Shown here: in pieces, positions 55,672 to 64,000 of the stretch
Numbering within the stretch: position 1 is the stretch's first letter
Layout of the letters: every line of letters starts with the position of its first letter
The notes under the pieces: model-generated
Databases searched by the model: none
What the model saw: only the letters and a program-made list of their open reading frames with translations
What the model was told of the DNA's origin: nothing
Assembly: GCA_021234155.1 (NCBI GenBank)
Contig: JAJEKV010000027.1
Location: 8,296,873 to 8,360,872 of the forward strand
From: Isoetes taiwanensis
Lineage: Eukaryota; Streptophyta; Lycopodiopsida; Isoetales; Isoetaceae
Direction of reading: 5' to 3'
DNA length: 64,000 nucleotides
Position numbers and translations under genes: made by a program

Positions 55672-56414
55672 GGAATAAATTATTAATCACATATTTCTTA
55701 TTATCAATAATGACTTAAGCTAAACTTGTAAAAAACTAATTTCAAAACTTTCTGTAACTTAGCTAAACTCTACAAATTTTCCCTCTCATAATTTCTAGCA
55801 TTTAGCTAAACTAACCCAAAATGCATCCCCATAAATTTCTATAGTATAGACAAAAAAAGTGTGAAACTAAGATTGTGGTAGCCTAGTTTAATATTTGGTT
55901 ATTGTGTTTGGTGATGGGGCCTAGTCCCCAGGTTTTCGATGGGCTGTTGCCCTTGCATGTGCCGTCCCATAACCCGTTGGGTTCCCGTGGACGTAAAAAT
56001 TCATCTTATCTTATCTTATCTTATATTTTTCCCAGTTGTTTCTATTTGCTTTAGTCATTTTCTTTGTGTAAGCATGCTAAAAAATGTCAGCTAGCTAAGT
56101 CTAGACTTGTATTATTCCATGGATGCTAGAAAATAAATTATTGATCATATATTTTTAATTAACTAAAATTATTTTAGCTAAACTAGCCCAAAACTCATTC
56201 TAAAGTTTTCTAAGGTTTAGCTACACATTACAATTTTTCATACTATTACTTTCTAGTGTTTGCCTAAAGAGCATGAAGATTGGTGTGGGTGCAAAAAAAG
56301 TTAAGCTCAAATCATTATTGTTTCTCCAATTTTTTCCATTTACTTTAGCCGACGTTTTTTACAAAATGTGCTAAAAAATTGCCAAATAGCTAAGTTTAGC
56401 TGTTAAATTATTCC
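55672..56414. repeat. Dispersed dimeric repeat with GGAATAA ends, copy 2
   Basis: Diverged copy of 16727-17325, starting GGAATAAATTATTAATCACA and ending TTAAATTATTCC. It interrupts the left arm of the inverted repeat, and the right arm preserves the uninterrupted site. It is itself interrupted by a LINE 3' end at about 55860-56030. Confidence 0.8.
55860..56030 (+). mobile_element. 5'-truncated LINE 3' end
   Basis: About 165 bp ending GTTCCCGTGGACGTAAAAATTC then (TTATC)n. The CCCATAACC...GTGGACGT text matches the ends of the two large LINEs. It sits inside the dimeric repeat. Confidence 0.8.
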
Positions 56415-57469
56415 ATGTTCACAGATGGTCTTCTTTCCCCAATATCCATGCAAGTGGGCCATGTTCAATATAACAGTTGATGTTGCTCATAATATCAGAT
56501 AATCGGCCCATAAACATGGACAATCTGCTACACAAACCGTTTACATTCAAGAACTCTTCAATTTCAAGGATACGGGCATTTGACCCTGGAGTCATATGAA
56601 AGGCAAAACAAGGGTTCTAATTCAGAGGTCTAGAAGGATCATGGAAATCAGGAGAAGGAACAACAAAACTAGGGATTGTTCTTGCACCAATTGGATTCTG
56701 GGGCCATGGCATTTCGACCATGTCAGGAACCTCTATACTCTGTTTCTCAAGGAATCCATCTGCAGCAATAGGTATGAAAACAAACACTACAAGACAAAAC
56801 TAACTAAACTGCAAACAAAAGCACAAGGCTTTTATATCTGCAAGCCAAAATTGATGCATCACAGCTTACCCCGAAGGACTCTCGACATCCTGAACAAGGT
56901 AGCAACAAGCTACAAGCAAAGCAATATAAGGAGCATTATCGCAGGTTTGTTCAAACCATCAAGCTTCCACCACAAGCACAAAATGCAACTAGTCGAACCT
57001 GCAGATTGATTATACGAAGTACCAAAATAGAACCTCCATGGAACTAGACCTGTATGTCACGATTCTACAAAACCTGGCCCTGCTTTACCAATAAAAACCT
57101 CCCAAGAATGTCATTGCTTATCAATCTAGAATATCAATTGTATAAGAAAACTCTAAATCTACACAAACAATACACCTAGGCGTACCATCCACAAAAACCC
57201 AACCTTAGAAACTTTACCCGAAATATGGTTTTCAGCCATTGGAAAATAAAGTGCTGCATCTTTGAGGACCAGACTATCGCATAATAGATCGGCGAGTAAA
57301 TAAAAACGAATTAAAGCCATTAAGTGTATGTTCAATTTAATACAAAGGTGCAAAAATAGCTACAAGATGTATTTTGCATATGATGAGGAATTTGCCATGC
57401 AAGATCATGGCATCCACACATCCATTAGGTAAATGCCTACACTTCAAATGAAATTAAGAGTTACGCATA

Positions 57470-58375
57470 ATCTGGTCCTCAAAGATGAAGCCCTCGATTT
57501 TCCAGTAGTTAGAAACTGTATTTTGGAAAAAATCTCTAGTTTTGGTTTTTTGTGAATGGTAGATCTATATGTGTCTTGTGCGGAGTTAGGGTCTTCTTTG
57601 ATAAGCAGTGGCATCCTTAGGAAGTTTTTTTAAGGCAAGATTCTATTTTAATATGTTCTTATCTTCAATCTGCAAGTTCGGCTATTTTCATTTTATGCTT
57701 GTGGTGGAAGCTTGCTGGTCCAGCTAAACCTGCAATGTTGTTCTTTATGTTGCTTTGCACATAACTTGTTGTTGCCTTGTTTAGGATGCCAACTTGTTGT
57801 TGCCTTGTTTAGGATGCCAGTTCCCCTTCCGGATAACTTGTGATACAACGATTTTGGCTTGTAGATATGGAAGCCTTGTGCTTTTGTTTGCAGTTTAGTT
57901 AGTTTTGTCTTGTAGTGTTTGTTTTCATGTCAGTTGCTTGCAAATGGGTTCCCTGAGGAACATAGCATAAAGGTTCATGACGTGATCAAAATTCCCATAA
58001 TACAGAACCCAATTGGTATAAGAATAATCCCTGGTTTTGTTGTTCCTTCTCCTGATCTGCATGATCCTTCTAGCCCTCTGAATTAGAACCCCAGCTTTCT
58101 CGTTCATATCAGCCGAGAGCATCCTTGAAATTGAAGAGCTCTTGAATGTAGAGAGTTTATGTGGCAGATTGTCTGCATTTGTAGGGCAATTATTTGATAC
58201 TATGAGCAACATCAATCGTTATATCGATCTTTGGCTCACTTGCATGGATGTTGGGGACCATCCGTGAGCTAGACAATCATTACCAGGGCCGCTCATAGCA
58301 GGGCAAGGGTCGTGATGCATAGAAATATTTGGAGATATCATGTTGTGGCATTCACAGATGATGAATGGCCATCTG
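57470..58375. repeat. Right arm of the large inverted repeat
   Basis: Inverted copy of 55570-57300 without the insertion. The spacer between the arms is only about 170 bp. It contains a 29-bp tandem duplication of its own (AACTTGTTGTTGCCTTGTTT, GGATGCC, at 57769-57820). On the minus strand a 96-codon frame (SRMLSADMNEKAGVLIQRAR) corresponds to the left-arm reading. Confidence 0.88.
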
Positions 58376-58399
58376 AACTAGTGATCTAGAGCTTTGGAC

Positions 58400-59157
58400 T
58401 CTTATAGTTTTTAGCAAGCTTGCCTAACCCACCTTAAAACATTTCTTGACTTTTTAGCTTATTCACGTAGCATGCCACATTATACTTTTATGATGTGTCT
58501 TCATCATAACCACAGATGTACTAATTTCAATCTAATGCACGCACATGGCATACCCCTTTTTTATAGGTGCATCCCCCGGGGGTCGATTGCTTTGGCTCAA
58601 AAGAAATATGCTCAAATAATGGACACAGAAAGAAAATTGACTAAGAAACCAGATACTACATTGATCATTTACAGAACAAGAACCCTAACATGGCAAAAGA
58701 ATCTCACATGAATCTAGGTATGTGATGCATCTGCAAAACTGGGAGCTTGATATGAAATAAGACAAAAAACTGCCTCTAGGAAGATCGACATAACCAAGAA
58801 ACTAGGGCATAGAAGATCATTCTAAAACTATTGACAAGGAGGCCAGGCACATAAAGCTAGTATGCATGGCTCCGTCTCCGTCTGTTGGCTGCAAGGTGGC
58901 CTTGTGATTTGTATCTTCGGATGATTTGGGTATATCCTCGAAGAAGGGGGCCCAAAATACCCCCTTACACAATTTTTTGAAAGACAAATTTGACCCCTTC
59001 CATACAAAAGTTATCCCAACTAGTGGCTTAAAATTCCCATAACTCATGCGTATACGTGTGGAAATGGGTCGAAAAAACCCCCTGCAAGTCGCTCAGACAC
59101 ATTATATGGAATCCCCTTTGAATCAACCGTTGTGATCCTAGTCACTTACCATGCATG
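58400..59157. other. No recognisable gene
   Basis: AT-rich spacer. The block at 59040-59110 (GTGTGGAAATGGGTCGAAAA, CAGACACATTATAT) is a dispersed repeat also seen near 19790. Nothing else is recognised. Confidence 0.5.
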
Positions 59158-59692
59158 CCTCCAAAATAATATCCAAAATAATTTTCACAACATTACATTA
59201 TGACAAAAATATGCAATGGAAATGTCAAATAGGATTTCTGCAACTGTGTTCATTATGGCCGCCATTGCCACAACGTGTGCACTTGTACACACGCTTTTCT
59301 CTATCTCTGTCTTCTGTCCTATCTCGTTTCCCTCTAGGCCTTCCAGGAGGACGACGTGTCGCAGGAGGTAGCAATTCGTTATTTTCAACAAGTTCAAAAT
59401 TTGGTGGATAAATAGCTCCAGCATATGAATAGCAAAATGAACTCAACAAGTAACCTGGATGGGTATAAATCTCTGGACGCTGTCACAAGGCAACCCTAAC
59501 ATTTGCCACTCCAAGCACGAACATGTTCTAGACTCAATATTAACCACAATTGATCGCTTTGGACTTTGTACTTCAAACACAAATGCATCAGAAGGAAGTA
59601 CGATGTACCTTCTAGCTCGTTCAGTGACTTTTGCAATATGTTGTTGAGCATCTTTCACTAGAGTGTATGTAGCAGCTTCTCCACAAGATTTG
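59158..59692 (-). pseudogene. Inverted duplicate of the MULE transposase 3' end
   Basis: On the minus strand it encodes SCGEAATYTLVKDAQQ, VTERARRYIVLPSDAFVFEV, the SWIM motif CSCLEWQMLGLPC (its last His replaced through a small change), then RPPGRPRGKRDRTEDRDREK and a zinc knuckle CTRCGNGGHNEHSC. It is the mirror image of 60373-60898, about 93-95% alike by eye. It replaces whatever N-terminal half the transposase gene once had. Confidence 0.9.
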
Positions 59693-60834
59693 GAGCAGCG
59701 GCAACAGCTTTGGTTCATGCATTGAAGGGTGGGATGTAGGCCATTCATTGGTTTGGATGGCACGTTCTTAACAGGTAGATTTCTTGGACATCTGCTATGC
59801 ACAACAGGCATTGATGCAACTGGAGGACTCTACCCTATTGCATTCGGGGTCATCGATAATGAAAATGAAGACAACTGGGTATGGTTCTTGCAATCGTTAC
59901 CTGATACTCTCCAGGTTCTATTCTATTCTCCAGGTTCCAGATACTGTAACTTTTGTTTCTGATAGAATGAAAGGATTATTGCCAGCAATGGATCTTGTGT
60001 TTCTAGGAGTTCATCATGCTTTTTGCATGAGACATTTGGACGCGAATCTTAAAAAGAAGTGCAACAATGGTGAATTCATCAGGTTCTTTTGGCAAGCTGC
60101 ATATGCTAAATCTATGGAGGGCTTTAATGAAGCTATCCAAAGCATGAGGGCAATCAATAACAGTTGGATGCTTGCCTCAGCACCCGCACAATATTGGGCA
60201 ACTGCACACTTTAAAGGAACAAGGTTTGGTCACTTGACTTCTAACATTGCAGAGGCTTTAAATTCTTGGCTTCTTGAAGCTAGAGATAAACCTATTATTC
60301 CAATGTTAGAAATTATTCGAAGACAGCTAACTAAACGCTTTTACAAGAACCATGTTGAAGGAGAGGCTTTGTGGGCATCTTGTGGAGAAGCTGCTACACA
60401 CTCTAGTGAAAGATGCCCAACAGCATATTACAAAAGTCACTGAACGAGCTAGAAGGTACATAGTACTTCCTTTTAATGCATTTGTGTTTGAAGTACAAAG
60501 TCCAAAGCGATCAGTTGTGGTTAATATTGAGTCTAGAACATGTTCGTGCTTGGAGTGGCAAATGCTAGGGTTGCCTTGTGGTCATGCAGTTGCTTCCATC
60601 CAGGTTACTTGTTGAGTTCATTTTGCTATTCATATGCTGGAGCTATTTATCCACCAAATTTTGAACTTGTTGAAAATAACGAATTGCTACCTCCTGCGAC
60701 ACGTCGTCCTCCTGGAAGGCCTAGAGGGAAACGAGATAGAACAGAAGACAGAGATAGAGAAAAGCGCGTGTACAAGTGCACATGTTGTGGCAATGGCGGC
60801 CATAATGAACGCAGTTGCAGAAATCCTATTTGAC
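59693..60834 (+). pseudogene. Mutator-like (MULE) transposase, N-terminally truncated
   Basis: It begins within the catalytic domain: VGCRPFIGLDGTFLTGRFLG (first Asp), YPIAFGVIDNENEDNWVWFL, then, after a frameshift at a short duplication (CTCCAGGTTC twice, 59908-59937), SDRMKGLLPAMD (second Asp), HHAFCMRHLDANLKKKC and IAEALNSWLLEARDKPI (likely Glu region). The SWIM zinc finger CSCLEWQMLGLPCGHA (about 60543-60590) and a CCHC knuckle CTCCGNGGHNERSC follow, with stops between. Domain order is that of MuDR/MULE transposases. The zinc-finger and MULE N-terminal domains are missing. Confidence 0.92.
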
Positions 60835-60898
60835 ATTTCCATTGCATATTTTTGTCATAATGTAATGTTGTGAAAATTATTTTTGATATTATTTTGGA
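60373..60898. repeat. Right arm of the MULE inverted duplication
   Basis: Pairs with 59158-59692 across a 680-bp spacer that holds the transposase core. Homology stops at ATTATTTTGGA just beyond the gene's 3' end. The arms therefore consist mostly of coding sequence, not of a classical terminal inverted repeat. Confidence 0.9.
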
Positions 60899-62937
60899 TG
60901 TTATGAAAATGTGGTACTAAACACTTCCATTCTATCTGTAAAAAAAGGGATAATCTATTGTGAATTGGTTTTTGATAATTTTTACCTAAGAATTAAGGGC
61001 AATTTGGGAATTTCGAAAATACGAAGGGCTTTTTGGGAAATAAGCCAACAATTAAGGTTATTTTGGTAAATTTCCTTGTTTCAGCTCATTCCCTGCTTCA
61101 TCTATATAAGTTTCCTAGAAAAATTCATACAGTCATGAAATTGAAAAACTTTTGGAAGAATGTATTTTGCAAAAGGATTGATTGAATAGAGAAGGCCAAA
61201 CACACCGTTCCGACGATGCTGCACCCCACTGCTATGCCTTTTCTCGGATTGGATAGTCATACGATCTGCTACATATCTCGTTCGTGGGCTCATCTCCCAT
61301 TGATTATCACGATAACCCCTGTTGCTAGACATTTTGTATTTTCACTCTCTTTAATCTAACCGCTGTCAATGGCTAGATCATGATAATTTTAGAGGCACGA
61401 GGTTTTAGCTCCTTCCCACCTCCAAAACATCGGCAATCTGGAGTCTAAAATGCATTTAATATCCAAGAACCTTTTACTAAATCTTTACAAAAACATTACC
61501 TATTTACAATGAGTCAAAACATACCTGATTACAATGAAGTCAAAACATAACCTTTTTACAAAAAATGGGTTTTCTATATAAGCCTCACGCGGTTAACACA
61601 AAGGCATGAAATTTGGACGATATCATATTGGTATTCTAAAGCATGACGCAGAAATACAATATAAATACTTGAAAAGAATAGTGCGCATGAGTTATATAGA
61701 AAAAAGTTTTGCGGTAAATTGATTATAACTTTCTTAATAGCTAGAAATCAAGCCTATATAACTTTCTCAATAGCTAGAAATCAAGCCTAAGAAATGAGGA
61801 ATCGCAAGCTTTAGTCTTTTGAGTGCACATAATACTTAATGTTGATCAAAATAGTGAGCAAGAGTTGTGCACAAGGAGAAGTGCATAGAAACAAAGCTTT
61901 ATAGCTTTCTAACAGCTATAATAAATCAAGCGTAAGGAATGAGGGATCAGAGGCTCTAGTATTTTGAGTGCACCTCTTCTTTCAAACTTTTTGATAAGTG
62001 TGTAAAAATTTCCTAGGTGCATTTCATTGCCACCTTATTACCTCGCAGAAGAATATAGTGGACTGATCTTAATGGAGTGTGGCAATTGTTGCCGTAGGTG
62101 AATACCATCATATATATAAGTACGACTTCCAAAAACGTGGATGTTTTGATATACATTCAATATACATTCTCGAACCTAGTGGTATGTGGCAAACAGGCAA
62201 ACAGATGCAATGTGTATGTCCCAGACGGTAATAGTGGCTCTTTTTGGCATAAAATGTGCCTTCTTATCAGCTTTAACCACCCATATCCACAAGGTGCGAG
62301 GCAAGCTGTTCACAACAATAGATTATCATTTGCCATGACAGATAGTCTTAAGACTTATGCTAAGCAAGAGAGGTTCTATCTAAGAGGATACTGGTACTAG
62401 TGCCTTATCTGAAGATTATGTGCTATGCTAGTTTTGACAAGGAAACATATGGAGTTAGATAGGTTGCTCTCAATAGCTCCATAGGTTCATGACATTGTGA
62501 ACATAAAGGTGGAGCTGACTATGATTCAAAAAAATTGGCTTATGGGACACATCAGAGTTGGTTAGATTAGAAAACACAACTCACACACACTAATGTAGGC
62601 TATACAATAATGTACATTTGCGAGTTACATCTAGATCCACAAAGTTGAATGCATAAATCAAGTTCTGAATTCATAAATTAGCACAGACCTCAGCATGTAA
62701 GGCCTAATCCAGTCCTCCGTGCAGCATTCAATATATCAAAGCCCAATTCCACTCCACCTTGTAATCTGTAAACTCAATATCAATATTGCTGCATTGCATG
62801 ATCCACAATTGACGTAATTAATAAAAATAAATACCCTTGACTTTAGTTGTACATGAAACATTTGAAGAGCTTCTCAGTTGTATAAATGTTCTCCGCCAGT
62901 CTTTATTCATACTCACGTGAACCATCAAGCTGATAAC
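60899..62937. other. AT-rich DNA without a recognisable gene
   Basis: A short duplication (ATAGCTAGAAATCAAGCCTA at 61737 and 61771, related text at 61905) is visible. A TATA-like CTATATAAG is at 61101. The open frames (61102-61332 minus, 62098-62400 plus) match nothing I know. Confidence 0.5.
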
Positions 62938-63228
62938 TTATAGCAGCAGCACTAAGGATTCCTTAGAACTATCGCAGAACAGGCCAGCAAATGGAGATAA
63001 AAAGGAAGCATGTGAGCACTCCATAACCATGACATGAACATGGCTGATGTAGCCGAATGCACCGTGCATTGTTTTTAATACCAGTTTTGAATGCTCAAAT
63101 TGAACCAACGAGCAATCAGTTTGATCCCCAGAACTCCCAAAGTGAATATTCAGCAGATTAGCCTGAAAGTTCATCCTGCGTAGCCATTGAGTGCACAGTT
63201 TTGGCAGCTTCACATGCACAAAATAGTA
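62938..63228 (-). pseudogene. Decayed E-domain remnant downstream of the PPR stop
   Basis: Just after the stop at 63229 the minus strand reads VKLPKLCTQWLRRMNFQANL, which faintly resembles the E domain that normally follows the last PPR (LG.C..HG.V.LA...). The rest does not. It suggests the gene once extended further, but similarity is weak. Confidence 0.3.
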
Positions 63229-64000
63229 TTAACAAGAACCAAGAAATGCTGTCCAAGATGTCGCGTCAGGTTGCCATGGCATTTTGCTGATCAAATCCTC
63301 TGCAATATCAACCCAGTTTGCACGTCCAAGTAGGTCAATCATACAGTTATAATGCTCTACCGTTGACAAAATCACATGATCCAGGGCCACTGAAACAAAC
63401 AAATGATAACCCTCGTCAATTAGGCCTGCGTGACTACAAGCTGAAAGTGTGCTAAGAAAGGTGACATCATTAGGTTTCACACCTTTAAGGCTCATTTCAT
63501 GAAATAAGTGAAAAGCTTCTTTGCCATATCCATGCTGGGCGAACATTGTTATCATGGCATTCTGTGTTATCACATCAAAGCCAAAGATATATACAAAAAC
63601 AAGAACAGCTTCCTTCAAGCATCCACACTTGCCATACATAGTAACAAGGGCAGTTGCTACCACAATGTCGAGTTGATATCTACATGCTATTACGAGACTA
63701 TGCACCTTCTTACCCCTTACTAAAGCTATCTGATCTGCACATGCATCCAGTATCCCAACAAAGGTAAGCTTATCAGGCTTCATTGATTCCTCTTGCATCT
63801 GGTCTAGAAGTTTAACAGCCTCCTTGAGGTGGCCTGCCTTAGCATAACCTGTGATCATAGCATTCCATGAAACAACATTTCTTTGAGGCATTTGGTGAAA
63901 GATATCTAATGCTTCGTTTACAAGTCCTTGCTGAGAGTAAGCAGAGATCATGGCAGTCCAAGCCACTACATCTTTCTCAGGCATTCTATCAAAAAACCAA
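63229..64000 (-). CDS. PLS-class pentatricopeptide-repeat protein, partial
   Basis: Runs in from the right window edge with no stop (DRMPEKDVVAWTAMISAYSQ), so the true start is outside. Successive repeats show the PLS pattern: GLVNEALDIFHQMPQRNVVS, WNAMITGYAKAGHLKEAVKL, PDKLTFVGILDACA, LVTMYGKCGCLKEA, NAMITMFAQHGYGKEAFHLF, VKPNDVTFLSTLSACSHAGL, and EHYNCMIDLLGRANWVDIAE ending TSWTAFLGSC. Proteins of this class bind organellar RNA one base per repeat and specify C-to-U (and in ferns U-to-C) editing or splicing. It stops at LGSC, exactly where the E domain would begin, so E and DYW domains are lacking. This is either a truncated but stable protein or an early pseudogene. Confidence 0.9.
   Translation of the reverse strand, partial: WFFDRMPEKDVVAWTAMISAYSQQGLVNEALDIFHQMPQRNVVSWNAMITGYAKAGHLKEAVKLLDQMQEESMKPDKLTFVGILDACADQIALVRGKKVHSLVIACRYQLDIVVATALVTMYGKCGCLKEAVLVFVYIFGFDVITQNAMITMFAQHGYGKEAFHLFHEMSLKGVKPNDVTFLSTLSACSHAGLIDEGYHLFVSVALDHVILSTVEHYNCMIDLLGRANWVDIAEDLISKMPWQPDATSWTAFLGSC

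Larger units (their letters stand above)
55570..57300. repeat. Left arm of a large inverted repeat (interrupted)
   Basis: Pairs with 57470-58375. Outer part 55570-55671 (TATTTCTATGCATCACAGCG, GAGCGGCCTTGGTAATGATT). After the insertion at 55672-56414 the pairing continues: CCATGCAAGTGGGCC, TTGATGTTGCTCATAATATC, GAAGGATCATGGAAATCAGG, AAACAAACACTACAAGACAA, up to CATCTTTGAGGACCAGACTA. It reads partly open (RRIMEIRRRNNKTRDCSCTN), but I recognise no protein. Confidence 0.88.

Noticed and set aside
62098-62400. 100-codon ORF
   Set aside because: No recognisable motif and no promoter or splice context. Chance in AT-rich DNA is likely.

Overview
The window reads as nuclear DNA of a land plant, most likely a seed-free vascular plant such as a homosporous fern. 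That placement is inference. It rests on plant-type retrotransposons, a PLS-type pentatricopeptide-repeat (PPR) gene, fragments of plant kinesin-7 and glyoxal-oxidase genes, CTATAAATAG-type TATA boxes, and TE protein families (DUF8039/DUF7869, Replitron-type HUH) that I associate with ferns, lycophytes and some protists. Almost all of it is mobile DNA in various states of decay. Only the PPR gene cut by the right edge looks like an ordinary host gene. There are no rRNA or tRNA genes, CRISPR arrays or bacterial operons.

Left part (1-8.5 kb): an LTR end and tRNA-Met primer site, then two consecutive plus-strand genes. Each has a TATA box and lies downstream of a pair of 67-bp hairpins set 200 bp apart. 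Gene A (about 761-2019) is a long, charged protein ending in a complete histone H3-type fold, cut by one in-frame TAG. Gene B (2770-4301) is an unrecognised, acidic-stretch protein broken by frameshifts. A 5'- and 3'-truncated Ty3/gypsy gag-pol follows, with a tRNA-derived SINE inserted in gag.

8.5-19.7 kb: two direct copies of a transposon-like gene. Its long form links a DUF8039-type domain, Cys-rich and helix-turn-helix-like segments, and a DUF7869 domain. Both copies are preceded by short GC-centred palindromes (AAATTGGGC...GCCCAATTT), which also build a 134-bp and a 73-bp tandem array. An unrecognised multi-exon minus-strand gene lies between the copies. The second copy carries a dimeric dispersed repeat and a foldback element.

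20.4-23.5 kb: a Ty1/copia element with 187-188 bp LTRs, a perfect 5-bp target duplication and no integrase. 23.5-34 kb: mostly T-rich DNA with tandem repeats, a fragment resembling Replitron HUH endonucleases and two unrecognised minus-strand coding fragments. 34-44.4 kb: two L1-like LINEs, one 5'-truncated on the plus strand and one nearly full length on the minus strand. 44.4-58.4 kb: gene-fragment territory with an unidentified fragment, a glyoxal-oxidase fragment, kinesin-7 exons 1-2, and a large inverted repeat whose left arm carries an insertion. 59.1-60.9 kb: a Mutator-like (MULE) transposase whose 3' coding part is duplicated in inverted orientation upstream, like a hairpin silencing locus. 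63-64 kb: the PPR gene, minus strand, continuing past the window.
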